Shown piece after piece: positions 6,076 to 6,192 of a stretch of DNA of 6,192 bases. Position 1 is the first letter of the stretch. Every line of letters begins with the position of its first letter. The translations under genes were made by a program, and so were the position numbers. The notes under the pieces were generated by a model. The model made no database searches, had not been told where the DNA came from, and was given only the letters and a program-made list of their open reading frames with translations. This DNA is from an uncultured Altererythrobacter sp. (GTDB lineage: Bacteria > Pseudomonadota > Alphaproteobacteria > Sphingomonadales > Sphingomonadaceae), in assembly GCA_946886175.1 (NCBI GenBank), contig CAMPIA010000079.1, positions 1 to 6,192 of the forward strand, in the 5' to 3' direction.

Positions 6076-6192
6076 TCAGACCTCGCCGCGGGCGATCTTG
6101 TCCTGCCGGTCGGCGGCCGATTCCTGCGGCACGAAGCTGTCCGAAGTCACCCCGAGCCAGATCAGGATCGGCGAAGCCATGTAGATCGAGCT
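6076..6192 (-). CDS. secF: Protein translocase subunit SecF, C-terminal 38 residues (5' end outside window)
   Basis: The frame runs from the right edge of the window to TGA (complement of 6078-6076). The fragment begins SSIYMASPILIWLGV, matching the end of the last transmembrane helix of SecF, where family members read roughly GTYSSIFIASP. A hydrophilic cytoplasmic tail of about 23 residues follows, ending in KIARGEV. SecF forms the SecDF complex with SecD in the inner membrane and uses the proton gradient to help pull exported proteins through SecYEG. It converges on the glycosyltransferase with only 12 bp between the stop codons. The rest of the gene, and probably secD, would lie to the right. 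The call rests on a short but distinctive motif. Confidence 0.85.
   Translation of the reverse strand, partial: SSIYMASPILIWLGVTSDSFVPQESAADRQDKIARGEV

Noticed and set aside
6065..6089. Hairpin between the glycosyltransferase and secF stop codons as a terminator
   Set aside because: The stem is five pairs, a mismatch and three pairs with a 7-base loop. There is no T-tract on either strand and it overlaps the secF stop, so it is not distinguishable from chance in GC-rich DNA.
1..6192. CRISPR array, tRNA or rRNA genes, transposase or phage genes
   Set aside because: No regularly spaced direct repeats, cloverleaf-like stretches, rRNA-like sequence or recognisable transposase, integrase or phage proteins were seen on reading both strands.

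Overview
The window is GC-rich, gene-dense chromosomal DNA from an alphaproteobacterium. It is most likely a member of the Sphingomonadales (Erythrobacteraceae or a close relative). This placement is inference. It rests on codons that strongly favour G or C in third position, the style of the proteins (DUF6456, beta-class GST, the short SecF tail) and two kinds of palindromic repeat that I associate with this group. No RNA gene, CRISPR array, transposase or phage gene is visible, and no gene-free stretch exceeds 300 bases.

Layout, left to right: (1) 3-1091 (+) is the C-terminal 362 residues of an imidazolonepropionase-like amidohydrolase, cut by the window edge. (2) 1093-1216 is a palindromic repeat starting one base after that stop codon. 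(3) 1267-3096 (+) is a complete Uup-type ABC-F ATPase. Its inter-domain linker contains two tandem GC hairpins that look like a second repeat element inserted in frame. (4) On the minus strand, 3731-4216 (a DUF6456 protein) is followed by 3093-3674 (a beta-class glutathione S-transferase). The GST gene converges on the ABC-F gene and their stop codons share a TTAA. (5) A 90-bp relatively AT-rich divergent region, 4217-4306, holds the starts of both flanking transcription units. (6) On the plus strand, 4307-4879 encodes an XRE-type regulator with a degenerate S24-like C-terminal domain. It overlaps by 4 bp a GT4-type glycosyltransferase at 4876-6063. (7) 6076-6192 (-) is the last 38 codons of secF, converging on the glycosyltransferase with a 12-bp gap.

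Functionally this is mostly a housekeeping neighbourhood: a hydrolase, a ribosome- or DNA-associated ATPase, a glutathione enzyme, envelope glycan synthesis and Sec translocation. The least described parts are the coupled regulator-glycosyltransferase pair, divergent from the DUF6456-GST pair, and the palindromic elements, one of which appears to have become protein-coding. I see no convincing large novel system. The observations below are small-scale.
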